DNA of 64,000 nt from Pectinatus haikarae. Lineage in GTDB: Bacteria; Bacillota; Negativicutes; Selenomonadales; Selenomonadaceae. The stretch lies in contig NZ_WIQM01000008.1 of the NCBI RefSeq assembly GCF_015732185.1, forward strand, positions 310,001-374,000, written 5' to 3'. Shown piece by piece: positions 23,502 to 31,802 of the stretch; the stretch's first letter is position 1, and every line of letters begins with the position of its first letter. A program made the position numbers and the translations under genes. The notes under the pieces are model-generated. The model had not been told where the DNA came from and searched no databases. It saw nothing but the letters and a program-made list of their open reading frames with translations.

Positions 23502-24767
23502 ATGGATAACTTAATTCCAATGTTCCAATCTTTTCTGGGGTTGGGCGCAACTGTAATTTTACCGGTATTTATCTTTATTTTAGGCTTGATTTTCGGCTGC
23601 GGTCCTGCTAAGGCATTTCGTTCCGGGCTTACCATCGGTGTGGGTTTTACGGGAGTTTTTCTGGTAGTTGGCCTGCTTACTGAAAATTTGGGACCTGCGG
23701 CACATGCCATGGTAGAAAATTTCGGTATACATCTTAATGTAATTGATGTTGGCTGGCCGGCAGCGGCAAGCATAGCATGGGCTTCTCCTGTTTCGGCGCT
23801 CGTTTTGCCGGTATGTCTCATTGTTAACGCTATTATGCTTTTTACTAAAACAACAAAAACAATGGATGTCGATATCTGGAACTACTGGCATTTTGCCTTC
23901 TGCGGTGCATTCGTTTATACGTGGACAGGCAGTCTGGTGCAGGCCATGATAGCTGCTATCTTGTTTGAAATAGTAGTTTTGAAAATAGCGGACTGGACAG
24001 CACCATATATGGAAAACTATTTTGAATTGGAAGGTATTTCTGTTCCTACAGGCTCCACTTGTTCATATGCTCCCATAGGTATACCTCTCATTTGGCTTAT
24101 CCAAAAAATTCCTGTAATAAAGGATTTAAAAGCAGATCCTGATTATATACAGCAAAAATTTGGCATTTTCGGTGAACCAATTTTTATGGGCTTGGTTTTA
24201 GGCTGCATATTAGGTGCCTTGGCCGGTTATACTCCCGGCAACATCGTAAAAGTAGGTGTGGCAATGGCAGGGGTAATGGTTCTTATGCCGCGTATGGTCA
24301 AACTTTTGATGGAAGGGCTTATTCCTATATCTGAAGCTGCACGGGAATTTCTGAAGAAGAGATTTGGCGAAGGCCACAATATTTATATAGGTCTTGATGC
24401 AGCTGTTACTACAGGGCATCCGGCAGTTATTGCCACAGCGCTTATACTCGTTCCAATCACTGTATTTCTGGCAGTTATTATTCCGGGAAATAATGTTTTG
24501 CCGTTCGGCGATTTGGCTACCATTCCGTTTATAGTGGCAATGATCGTAGCAGCAGCCAGAGGCAATATAGTTCATTCGGTCATAGCCGGTATCATTGTTA
24601 TCAGTCTGTCTCTTCTGATGGCGACGGCTGTAGCTCAGTTCCATACACAAATGGCTATTGCGGCACAGTTTAAAATGCCTGAAGGCACAACGATGATTTC
24701 CAGTATTGACCAAGGCGGTAATTTGATACATTTCGTTATTTTCAAATTGTTTGCTTTGTTCAACTGA
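23502..24767 (+). CDS. PTS IIC component, galactitol family
   Basis: A 421-residue polytopic permease of the GatC family (length 420-460). About nine to eleven hydrophobic segments are evident, starting with LGATVILPVFIFILGLIFGCGP. The central loop MENYFELEGISVPTGST is typical of GatC-type IIC proteins, as is GHPAVIATALILVP near residue 300. It binds and moves the polyol while IIB phosphorylates it. A good AAGGAGGA ribosome site precedes the ATG. Substrate is unassigned: galactitol-family IIC proteins also carry ribitol, arabitol and other pentitols. Confidence 0.88.
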   Translation: MDNLIPMFQSFLGLGATVILPVFIFILGLIFGCGPAKAFRSGLTIGVGFTGVFLVVGLLTENLGPAAHAMVENFGIHLNVIDVGWPAAASIAWASPVSALVLPVCLIVNAIMLFTKTTKTMDVDIWNYWHFAFCGAFVYTWTGSLVQAMIAAILFEIVVLKIADWTAPYMENYFELEGISVPTGSTCSYAPIGIPLIWLIQKIPVIKDLKADPDYIQQKFGIFGEPIFMGLVLGCILGALAGYTPGNIVKVGVAMAGVMVLMPRMVKLLMEGLIPISEAAREFLKKRFGEGHNIYIGLDAAVTTGHPAVIATALILVPITVFLAVIIPGNNVLPFGDLATIPFIVAMIVAAARGNIVHSVIAGIIVISLSLLMATAVAQFHTQMAIAAQFKMPEGTTMISSIDQGGNLIHFVIFKLFALFN

Positions 24768-24812
24768 GAAAATTCCGTAACGATTTTCTTAGTCCGACAG
24801 TGAAAGAAAATG

Positions 24813-24885
24813 CGGCGCTGCTGGCAAAAGCGGCAGCGCCGGCATATCTTGCTTATAAAATACATTTATGGGCAAGATATGCCGG
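24813..24885 (+). repeat. Tandem hairpins between IIC and the first dehydrogenase gene
   Basis: The first stem is GGCGCTGC/GCAGCGCC (24814-24821, 24833-24840). The second is a 12-pair stem (24841-24852, 24872-24883) that can extend by two C-G pairs using bases of the first. Neither is followed by a U run, so they are more likely to set mRNA stability or processing than to stop transcription. Confidence 0.6.
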
Positions 24886-24927
24886 AAAATATTAAGGCTA
24901 TGAAAAGTCTATGGAGGAGATAATAGT

Positions 24928-25965
24928 ATGAAAGCTCTGGTAAAAACACAGCCGGGCGGCGGCCATTTCGAAATTATTGATAAAAAGGAACCCGCAGCAG
25001 GTGCAGGACAGGTAAAAATTCGAGTAGAATACGCAGGTGTATGCGGCAGTGATATTCATACTTTCGAAGGACATTACAATTACAATGCTTCTGATTTGAC
25101 ACTGGGCCACGAATTTGCCGGTACGATTGCCGAAGTAGGTGAAGGCGTGACCGAATTCAAAGTAGGTGACCGAGTGACATCGGAAACGACGTTTGTAATT
25201 TGCGGCGAATGCAAATACTGCAAAGAAAAACAGTATAATCTCTGCGGTTCGCGCAAAGGGCTCGGGACACAGCAGGACGGTGCATTTGCAAATTATGTGC
25301 TCGCACGTGCGGCCAGTGTACATCGGCTGCCTGATAATGTAAGCTGCAGAGATGCTTCTATAACAGAAGCGGCAGCATGCGCATATCATGGAGTCAGTCG
25401 TGCGAAAATAAATAAAGGCGATATCGTTTTGGTGCTGGGACCGGGGCCGATCGGACTTTTGGTTGCGCAGATAGTAAAATCATATGGCGGAATCGTTGTA
25501 ATGACTGGACTTACTAAAGATAAAGAACGCCTTGATGTTGCCAAAGAAAAATTTAGTATGGATTATATTGTCGATGTTCAGACAGAAAGCGCAGAGGAAC
25601 TGGTTAAAGATCTTACGGACGGATATGGTGCGGATGTTTGCTTCGATTGTACCGGTGCAGTTCCCTCAATGCATTTAGGAATGGATTTGCTGCGTAAACA
25701 AGGGCAGTATGTGCAGGTCGGTCTTTTTGCAAAAGATGTGGTGGATGTGGATTTCTCAAAAATTATTCAAAAAGAACTATATGTTACAGGGACAAGAAGC
25801 CAAAATACGCATGATTGGGAACCCACATTGGAATTAATGAGCAAGGGTGCCATTAATTCGGCTAAAATGATAACGCACGAGCTTAATATAGATGAATGGG
25901 ATAAAGCTTACGACTTGATAAAAAGCGGCGAAGCGATCAAAGTTATTTTTAAACCGCTTGCTTGA
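24928..25965 (+). CDS. Zinc-dependent polyol-phosphate dehydrogenase (MDR family)
   Basis: A 345-residue medium-chain dehydrogenase. The catalytic zinc region is GVCGSDIHTFEGH and GHEFAG, the structural zinc cysteines are CGECKYCKEKQYNLC, and the coenzyme fold has VLGPGPIGLLVAQ. It resembles arabitol-phosphate or sorbitol dehydrogenases. In this operon it most likely oxidises the polyol-phosphate made by the PTS to a ketose-phosphate. Good ribosome site GGAGGAG. It is separated from IIC by two hairpins and from the next gene by 52 bases. Confidence 0.82.
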   Translation: MKALVKTQPGGGHFEIIDKKEPAAGAGQVKIRVEYAGVCGSDIHTFEGHYNYNASDLTLGHEFAGTIAEVGEGVTEFKVGDRVTSETTFVICGECKYCKEKQYNLCGSRKGLGTQQDGAFANYVLARAASVHRLPDNVSCRDASITEAAACAYHGVSRAKINKGDIVLVLGPGPIGLLVAQIVKSYGGIVVMTGLTKDKERLDVAKEKFSMDYIVDVQTESAEELVKDLTDGYGADVCFDCTGAVPSMHLGMDLLRKQGQYVQVGLFAKDVVDVDFSKIIQKELYVTGTRSQNTHDWEPTLELMSKGAINSAKMITHELNIDEWDKAYDLIKSGEAIKVIFKPLA

Positions 25966-26017
25966 AATTATTCCAGTCAGACAGAAATTGTAACAGCAGT
26001 TAAATGAGGTGTATATT

Positions 26018-26467
26018 TTGAAATCAACTATAGTGATCGGCAGTGATCATGCCGGGTTTCAGATGAAAAAATTCATCATAAAAAAACTGGAAGAAGCAGA
26101 ATATGCTGTTGAAGATAAAGGCACCTATGATGAATCATCTGTAGATGCGGGAATCTATGCCGCTGCTGTCGGTGAAGCGGTGGCTGCAGATCCCCAAAAA
26201 AGAGGGATACTGATTTGCGGAACGGGAATAGGTATGTCGATGATGGCGAATAAAGTAAAAGGCATACGTGCTTCACTTGTTTCAGACCTCTTTTCGGCAG
26301 AAATGACAAGGGCTCATAATGACGCAAATGTTTTATGTATGGGCGCAAGAATAATATCAAATTATATGGCTTGGGAATTTGCTCAAAAATGGCTTGCCAC
26401 GGAACATCTTGGCGGTAAATATGCAAAAAGGGTACAGGCTATGATGGATTATGAGAACCGCCGTTAA
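26018..26467 (+). CDS. Sugar-phosphate isomerase, RpiB/LacAB family
   Basis: A 149-residue isomerase. It has VIGSDHAGF at the N-terminus, the catalytic-cysteine motif ILICGTGIGMSMMANK, and RAHNDANVLCMGAR. RpiB interconverts ribose-5-P and ribulose-5-P; relatives act on galactose-6-P, allose-6-P or tetrose/pentose-4-P. The start is UUG at 26018 with GAGGTG seven bases upstream; a GTG at 26009 lies inside that ribosome site. Its presence in a polyol PTS operon argues for pentose-phosphate or allulose-type intermediates. A terminator-like hairpin follows. Confidence 0.85.
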   Translation: MKSTIVIGSDHAGFQMKKFIIKKLEEAEYAVEDKGTYDESSVDAGIYAAAVGEAVAADPQKRGILICGTGIGMSMMANKVKGIRASLVSDLFSAEMTRAHNDANVLCMGARIISNYMAWEFAQKWLATEHLGGKYAKRVQAMMDYENRR

Positions 26468-26482
26468 GTGATGAGCATGATA

Positions 26483-26524
26483 AAAACGCCTGTATCCGTA
26501 TAATATTCGGATCACAGGCGTTTC
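26483..26524 (+). terminator. Hairpin after the RpiB-type gene
   Basis: AACGCCTGT/ACAGGCGTT arms (about 26483-26493 and 26514-26523) with inner CCG/CGG pairs, followed by only TTTC. It could be a partial terminator inside the cluster. Confidence 0.55.
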
Positions 26525-26565
26525 ATATATAATGCTTATGAAAAAATCGGAGGAGGGGGAAGTTG

Positions 26566-27264
26566 ATGGAGATAAATTTACCTATGCCGGCTGTGTCGGC
26601 ATCAGTTTCCTGCATGGACTTGGGTCATATGCACGCACATATAAAAGCTGTCGAAAACAGTTCGGTTTCTTTTTTTCATTATGATGTGGTAGACGGTAAA
26701 TTCAATAAGTGCTATATATTGGGGGACTTACTCTGCCAGTATATAAAAAATAACACAAAATTGCCTGTTGAAGTCCATCTGGCAGTATATGATATAGAAC
26801 CATATATAGAAGTTTTTGCGGATAAAGGCGCAGACTATATAGCAGTACACTATGAAGCCATGAAAAAACCGCATGAGATTTTTGCAAAAATAAGGGCGAG
26901 GGGCATGCAGCCTGTGCTGGCATATAAGGCTGATACAGCACCAAAAGAGGATTTTTCTGAATTGGCCGGACAATGTGCATGGGTGCTTAAACTAACGGTA
27001 AATCCAGGCTTTTCCGGACAGAAAATAAAACAAGAATCAATTGAGCATATAAAGACTATGCATGACATGTTAAAAAATGCCGGCTTGGATACACGTATTC
27101 AAGCTGACGGAAATGTTAATAAAGAAACAATAAAAATGTTGGCGCAGGCGGGGGCAACGATATTCACCGGAGGCACTTCAGGTTTATTTTTGAAGGAAGG
27201 CAGCATCCAGCAGAATATAGAAAAATTGCTCGCCCCTATACAGCTTGAAACGATGCAGGGGTGA
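26566..27264 (+). CDS. Ribulose/allulose-phosphate 3-epimerase family protein
   Basis: A 232-residue epimerase-like TIM barrel, more divergent than the Rpe at 19673. Family landmarks are FFHYDVVDGKF (metal Asp), VEVHLAVYD, LKLTVNPGFSGQ and RIQADGNVN. The usual HxD of the third strand is written HYDVVDG. Close relatives include allulose-6-phosphate epimerases, so a hexulose-phosphate substrate is possible. ATG 26566 follows a strong AGGAGG site; a UUG directly precedes it. It lies inside the polyol PTS cluster. Confidence 0.8.
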   Translation: MEINLPMPAVSASVSCMDLGHMHAHIKAVENSSVSFFHYDVVDGKFNKCYILGDLLCQYIKNNTKLPVEVHLAVYDIEPYIEVFADKGADYIAVHYEAMKKPHEIFAKIRARGMQPVLAYKADTAPKEDFSELAGQCAWVLKLTVNPGFSGQKIKQESIEHIKTMHDMLKNAGLDTRIQADGNVNKETIKMLAQAGATIFTGGTSGLFLKEGSIQQNIEKLLAPIQLETMQG

Positions 27265-27343
27265 GACCGGTAAAAGTAATATACGGGAATGTAATAATGT
27301 CTGTCAGAAAAAATATTTTTAAAATATAAAGATGAGGGAAATT

Positions 27344-28387
27344 ATGAAAGCATTATGCCTGTATGGAGTTCGTGATATCAGATTTGAAAATGTTGACGAG
27401 CCGCAGATTAAAAATGACTGCGATGTAAAAATAAAAGTAAAAGCCGTAGGAATATGCGGTTCGGATATTCATCGCTATTCACAACTGGGCCCGTATGTTA
27501 AAGGGATGGTATGGGGCCATGAATTTTCCGGACAAATAACAGAGGTAGGCAGGGCTGTTACAAAATATACAAAGGGTCAAAAAGTTACGGCATGTCCTGC
27601 TTTATGCTGCGAAAAATGCGATCCGTGCAAAAAAGGCAGGTATGCGCAGTGCGAGGAATTATCTGTTATCGGAGCATACAGGCAGGGTGCCTTTGCGGAA
27701 TATATAGTCCTGCCGGAGAATAATGTAGTCGCGCTGCCTGACACTGTCGATTATGCGGAGGCGGCACTTATAGAACCGTCATGTGTTGCCCTGCATGGCA
27801 TTTATAATGCAGGAGGAATACAGCCGGGAAGTACAGCAGCTGTTTTGGGCTGCGGGACAGTTGGTACTATGGCAGTGCAATGGGCAGCCATATCCGGGGC
27901 TGAGAAAATAATTGCCATTGATGTAAATCAAAACAGATTGCAGACTGCCCTGAAAGTGGGAGCGGACATTATTATCAATACTGCGGGGAAAGATCCCTAT
28001 GATGCCGTTTGCGAAATGACAGGAGGAAAAGGTGTCGACTTTGCTGTCGAGGCAGCAGGGACGGCTGAAACCTCCGCGCAAGTACTCGCACTGCCGGGAA
28101 AAGGCGGAGCAGTAATCTATATGGGCATACCATATAGTGATGTGCTGATAAACCGTTTTCACTTCGAAAGAATAGTGCGCAATGAACTTTCTGTGTATGG
28201 CACATGGAATGCGATATCGGGACCGTTCCCGGGCAGGGAATGGGAAACGTGCGTGCATTTCTTGGGGAAAGGGATTTTAAAGACGGCCCCTTTGATAAGC
28301 AGGAACGTTCCCTTATCAGAAGGACCGGAAGTTTTTGCAGCGGCTGCGGATAAGTATACTGACGGGAAGATTGTATTCCGTCCTTAA
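27344..28387 (+). CDS. Zinc-dependent dehydrogenase, galactitol-1-phosphate 5-dehydrogenase-like
   Basis: A 347-residue medium-chain dehydrogenase. It opens MKALCLYGVRDIRFENV like GatD, with ICGSDIHRY and WGHEFSG for the catalytic zinc, CCEKCDPCKKGRYAQC for the structural zinc, and VLGCGTVGTMAVQWA for NAD. GatD oxidises galactitol-1-P to tagatose-6-P, but no tagatose-6-P kinase or aldolase is present, so the substrate stays open. ATG 27344 follows GAGGGA; an earlier ATG at 27332 lies inside that site. It is the second zinc dehydrogenase of the cluster. Confidence 0.82.
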   Translation: MKALCLYGVRDIRFENVDEPQIKNDCDVKIKVKAVGICGSDIHRYSQLGPYVKGMVWGHEFSGQITEVGRAVTKYTKGQKVTACPALCCEKCDPCKKGRYAQCEELSVIGAYRQGAFAEYIVLPENNVVALPDTVDYAEAALIEPSCVALHGIYNAGGIQPGSTAAVLGCGTVGTMAVQWAAISGAEKIIAIDVNQNRLQTALKVGADIIINTAGKDPYDAVCEMTGGKGVDFAVEAAGTAETSAQVLALPGKGGAVIYMGIPYSDVLINRFHFERIVRNELSVYGTWNAISGPFPGREWETCVHFLGKGILKTAPLISRNVPLSEGPEVFAAAADKYTDGKIVFRP

Positions 28388-28457
28388 AACCGCCGGAAAA
28401 ATACACAAAATTTGGCGAAGGTCTGTTTATGGATTTTATTATGTGAGGAGTATGAAT

Positions 28458-29804
28458 ATGGTAAATTGGAATGAACATTTGAATAAAAAAATAAGTTGTG
28501 CATGCGGGCGCGATCATGAGTGTGATATAGCCCATGTGGAAATAGGACAGGATGTCATAGAAAAATTAGCTGGATATGTCGGGGAAAAACAGTATAAAAG
28601 CATATGCATAGTAGCTGATAAAAATACGATCAAAGTCGCAGGGGAAAAGGTATATAAAGCACTGAAAAACGCCAAGGCGGATTATTCGGAATTCATTTTT
28701 CAGGATGATGAATTAGTCCCCAATGAGCTTAATATTGGAAGAATATTTACACATATACCATATGACTGTGATTTTATAATAGCCGTTGGTTCAGGCGTTA
28801 TCAATGATTTGATACGGTTTGTGTCACAAAAACTGAAATGTCCGTATGTTATCGTAGCTACAGCACCTTCAATGGACGGTTACGCATCTGCCGTATCTCC
28901 GCTGATCGTAGATGATATGAAAGTGACCTATGAAAAACTTGGGTTCCCCTGGGCTGTCATAGGTGATGTCGATATCTTGAAAAATGCACCCGAACATATG
29001 ATAACAGCGGGAACAGGTGATGTTTTCGGTAAGTATGTATGTCTTGTTGAATGGAAGCTGGCTCATATCGTAAATGATGAATATTATTGCCCAAGCATTG
29101 TGGATATCATGTATAATGCTGTAAATAAAACAGCAGAAGCTGCGGATAACGGGATAGCGCAAAGAGATAAGGATGCCATTATTTCAGTAATGGAAGGGCT
29201 GGTATGGGCAGGAACCGGAATAAGCTACTGCGGCAATTCCCGTCCCGCTTCAGGCTGCGAACATCAAATAGCACATTTTTGGGAAATGATGTTTCTGCAG
29301 CAAGGCCATCATGAACTTCTGCATGGAACGCTTGTAGGGATAGCAACTGTCGCTGCCTTGCATATATATAAAGAAGCATTGGCAATATTGGAGAAAGAAA
29401 CGGATTTTGTTAAAAAATCTTTTGATAAAGCTGCATGGGAATCCAAAATCAAAGAAGTTTACGGGCCTGCTGCCAACGGAGTATTGAAGCTGGAAAATGA
29501 AGTCGGCAAAAACTGCGATGATAAATCCGCGCAGCGCATGAAAAGCGTTCTTGCACACAAAGCAGAAATTATAGATTTGATAAAAACTCTGCCGGATGTG
29601 GATGTAATGATAAATCGCATGAAAAAGATTCATGAACCATATTTGCCGCAGCATGTGGGAATATCACATGAATTGCTTAGAAATGCCTTGATCTATGCAA
29701 AGGAACTGCGTAATCGATACGGGGTTCTCCAGTTATTATTTGACTGCGGAAAATTGGAAGTGGTAGCCGATAAGGTTTGTGCACAACTGGAAGAATTAAA
29801 TTGA
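28458..29804 (+). CDS. AraM/EgsA-like sn-glycerol-1-phosphate dehydrogenase family protein
   Basis: A 448-residue iron-alcohol-dehydrogenase-fold protein of the glycerol-1-phosphate dehydrogenase group. Features are the early DNA-K-like segment, AVGSGVINDLIRF, the ATAPSMDGYASAVSP block, and the metal-binding histidines in SGCEHQIAHFWE and QQGHHELLHG. AraM of Bacillus makes sn-glycerol-1-phosphate from dihydroxyacetone phosphate. In this cluster it may instead reduce or oxidise another ketose-phosphate. ATG 28458 has GAGGAG seven bases upstream. Last gene of the cluster before a strong terminator. Confidence 0.82.
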   Translation: MVNWNEHLNKKISCACGRDHECDIAHVEIGQDVIEKLAGYVGEKQYKSICIVADKNTIKVAGEKVYKALKNAKADYSEFIFQDDELVPNELNIGRIFTHIPYDCDFIIAVGSGVINDLIRFVSQKLKCPYVIVATAPSMDGYASAVSPLIVDDMKVTYEKLGFPWAVIGDVDILKNAPEHMITAGTGDVFGKYVCLVEWKLAHIVNDEYYCPSIVDIMYNAVNKTAEAADNGIAQRDKDAIISVMEGLVWAGTGISYCGNSRPASGCEHQIAHFWEMMFLQQGHHELLHGTLVGIATVAALHIYKEALAILEKETDFVKKSFDKAAWESKIKEVYGPAANGVLKLENEVGKNCDDKSAQRMKSVLAHKAEIIDLIKTLPDVDVMINRMKKIHEPYLPQHVGISHELLRNALIYAKELRNRYGVLQLLFDCGKLEVVADKVCAQLEELN

Positions 29805-29825
29805 TTATGATAAATTAATAATTAT

Positions 29826-29874
29826 CGCAAAACAAAAACTGCTGATGGGGATTATCAGCAGTTTTTGTTTTGCG
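29826..29874. terminator. Bidirectional terminator between PTS cluster and HAD gene
   Basis: Perfect 21-pair inverted repeat (29826-29846, 29854-29874) with A and T runs within the stem, between convergent genes. Confidence 0.88.
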
Positions 29875-29877
29875 TAT

Positions 29878-30693
29878 TTACTTTGGGAAAGCAGCCGACA
29901 GCACTTTGCTTATGCCTTTTGCCACACCGTCGTTATTACAATCATCAGTGATGAAGGAAGCGGCTTTTTTTGCTGCAGGGATAGCATTTGCCGTCGCTAT
30001 GGATATACCGGCGTATTCCAGCATGGCAATATCATTGTCTCCGTCGCCGAATACGAGAATATCTTCCTTTGCTATACCGAGGTAATCTGCAAGATATTTT
30101 AAGCCGACAGCCTTGTTAATATCAGGAGGCGTTACATCAATAGTATAGCCGGTATTTTGCTGTAATTTCACAGCGCCGGAAAAATATTCCTGCAAATGCT
30201 GGATTATGTATGCGGGAAGTCTGTCTGTGCTGCTTCTTAAAACTATTTGAGTGACATTTTTGGTGTAAGCTTTATAATTATTGCCTACCTCAATAAGATC
30301 AAAATTTTTCACAGTATGGTAACCGGAAAACATATCCCAGGAAAAATATGGAGCAAATCGATTTTTTCCTATATACCAGCTGCAATAAATGTTATTTTTA
30401 ATAAGAAAGGCCAATATTTCAGCCGCGGCATCATCATCAATGTATTTTTCATATATTTTTTCATCGGTATCAATACTGCGTATCATGGCACCATTACAGG
30501 ATATTACAGGAACCTGAGCGCCGATTTCTCTGCCAAAAAAGGCAGCGGCAAGATGCATCCGCCCGGTAGCGATAGAAGCCGCAATACCATTTTTGCGGGC
30601 AATATGAAAGGCCTCTATGTTGGCTCTGCTTACTAATTTTTCTTCATTTAACAATGTTCCGTCCAGATCGGTGACAATAAGTTTTATAGGCAT
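29878..30693 (-). CDS. HAD superfamily phosphatase, Cof type
   Basis: A 271-residue HAD hydrolase of the Cof/YbiV subfamily. Motif I is VTDLDGTLLN at the N-terminus, motif II is the SIATGR region, and motif IV is VFGDGDNDIAMLEYAG. A C2 cap (about 85-190) lies between. Members remove phosphate from sugar phosphates or flavin derivatives, so a partner role for the convergent polyol-phosphate cluster is possible but not shown. Confidence 0.88.
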   Translation of the reverse strand: MPIKLIVTDLDGTLLNEEKLVSRANIEAFHIARKNGIAASIATGRMHLAAAFFGREIGAQVPVISCNGAMIRSIDTDEKIYEKYIDDDAAAEILAFLIKNNIYCSWYIGKNRFAPYFSWDMFSGYHTVKNFDLIEVGNNYKAYTKNVTQIVLRSSTDRLPAYIIQHLQEYFSGAVKLQQNTGYTIDVTPPDINKAVGLKYLADYLGIAKEDILVFGDGDNDIAMLEYAGISIATANAIPAAKKAASFITDDCNNDGVAKGISKVLSAAFPK

Positions 30694-30947
30694 AATAAGA
30701 TTTCATCCCTTTTTATTTTTCAAAAATGTATATACTCAATGCAGCTGTACAAGACTGTAGATTTTAATATTAACCGCTGGGGTTATTATAACGTATTTAA
30801 TTGGCAAAATAAATAGGGCAAACAATTGCTATGATACAGTAAATAATATAATATATACTATGTATATCGATAAATAAAGGAAACAGAGGCCGACCGATGA
30901 TGCCGCTGTTTTGGTATGAGACTATTATGAATAACGGATGGGTAATT

Positions 30948-31772
30948 ATGAAAAAAATTCTAACGATTGCTGGTTCTGATTGCAGCGGCGGAGCAGGGAT
31001 ACAGGCTGACATAAAAACAATAACGGCACACAGAATGTATGCTATGAGTGTCATAACGGCATTGACTGCCCAGAATACTACAGGCGTAAGTAAAATAATG
31101 GAAGCAGAAAAAGATTTTGTGGCAGCACAGCTGGACGCCGTATTTTCAGATATTCCTCCTGATGCGGTAAAAATAGGAATGGTAGCTAATGCGGATATTA
31201 TAAAAATCATTGCGGCAAAACTGAGTGAATATAATGCAAAAAATATAGTGGTAGATCCTGTCATGGTAGCTACTTCCGGCAGCAGCCTTTTGGAAAAGGA
31301 TGCGGTGGAGGCGTTAAAACAGGAACTTTTGCCAATGGCCGATGTTATAACTCCTAATATATTTGAGACCGGTATATTGTGCGGTATCGTTCCCCGGTCC
31401 GAGGAAGAAATGGAGCAGGCCGCAAAGAAAATTTTTGCGGAAATTTATAAAAATTGTGACCGCGAAGCCGCAGTATTGATAAAGGGCGGGCATTTGACAG
31501 ATGATGCCGCTGATGTATTAAGAGACCAGACAGTTACGTATGTTTATAATGGAACAAAAATCAATACTGCCAATACGCACGGAACGGGATGCACGCTCTC
31601 CTCGGCTATAGCCTGCAATATGGCAAATGGGTTCAATATATATGAAAGTGTAAAATATGCAAAAAAATATATCAATTTACTGTTGAACGCAGGACTGGAT
31701 CTGGGAAAGGGAAACGGCCCATTAAATCATATGGCAGCCGGTGCGTGGATTTCTAAAGAAATTTTGGATTAA
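30948..31772 (+). CDS. Hydroxymethylpyrimidine/phosphomethylpyrimidine or pyridoxal kinase
   Basis: A 274-residue ribokinase-fold kinase. It begins MKKILTIAGSDCSGGAGIQADIKT, has VDPVMVATSG in the middle, and the catalytic anion-hole block NTHGTGCTLSSAIA near 215. ThiD phosphorylates HMP and HMP-P in thiamine synthesis; near-identical proteins in Firmicutes act as pyridoxal kinases. No other thiamine gene is adjacent, so the choice is open. The frame extends to 30897, but the ATG at 30948 matches the family start. The UbiB-like gene follows 30 bases later. Confidence 0.85.
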   Translation: MKKILTIAGSDCSGGAGIQADIKTITAHRMYAMSVITALTAQNTTGVSKIMEAEKDFVAAQLDAVFSDIPPDAVKIGMVANADIIKIIAAKLSEYNAKNIVVDPVMVATSGSSLLEKDAVEALKQELLPMADVITPNIFETGILCGIVPRSEEEMEQAAKKIFAEIYKNCDREAAVLIKGGHLTDDAADVLRDQTVTYVYNGTKINTANTHGTGCTLSSAIACNMANGFNIYESVKYAKKYINLLLNAGLDLGKGNGPLNHMAAGAWISKEILD

Positions 31773-31802
31773 AGAGTTTTTATTGAAGCGGGCGGGAATA
31801 AC

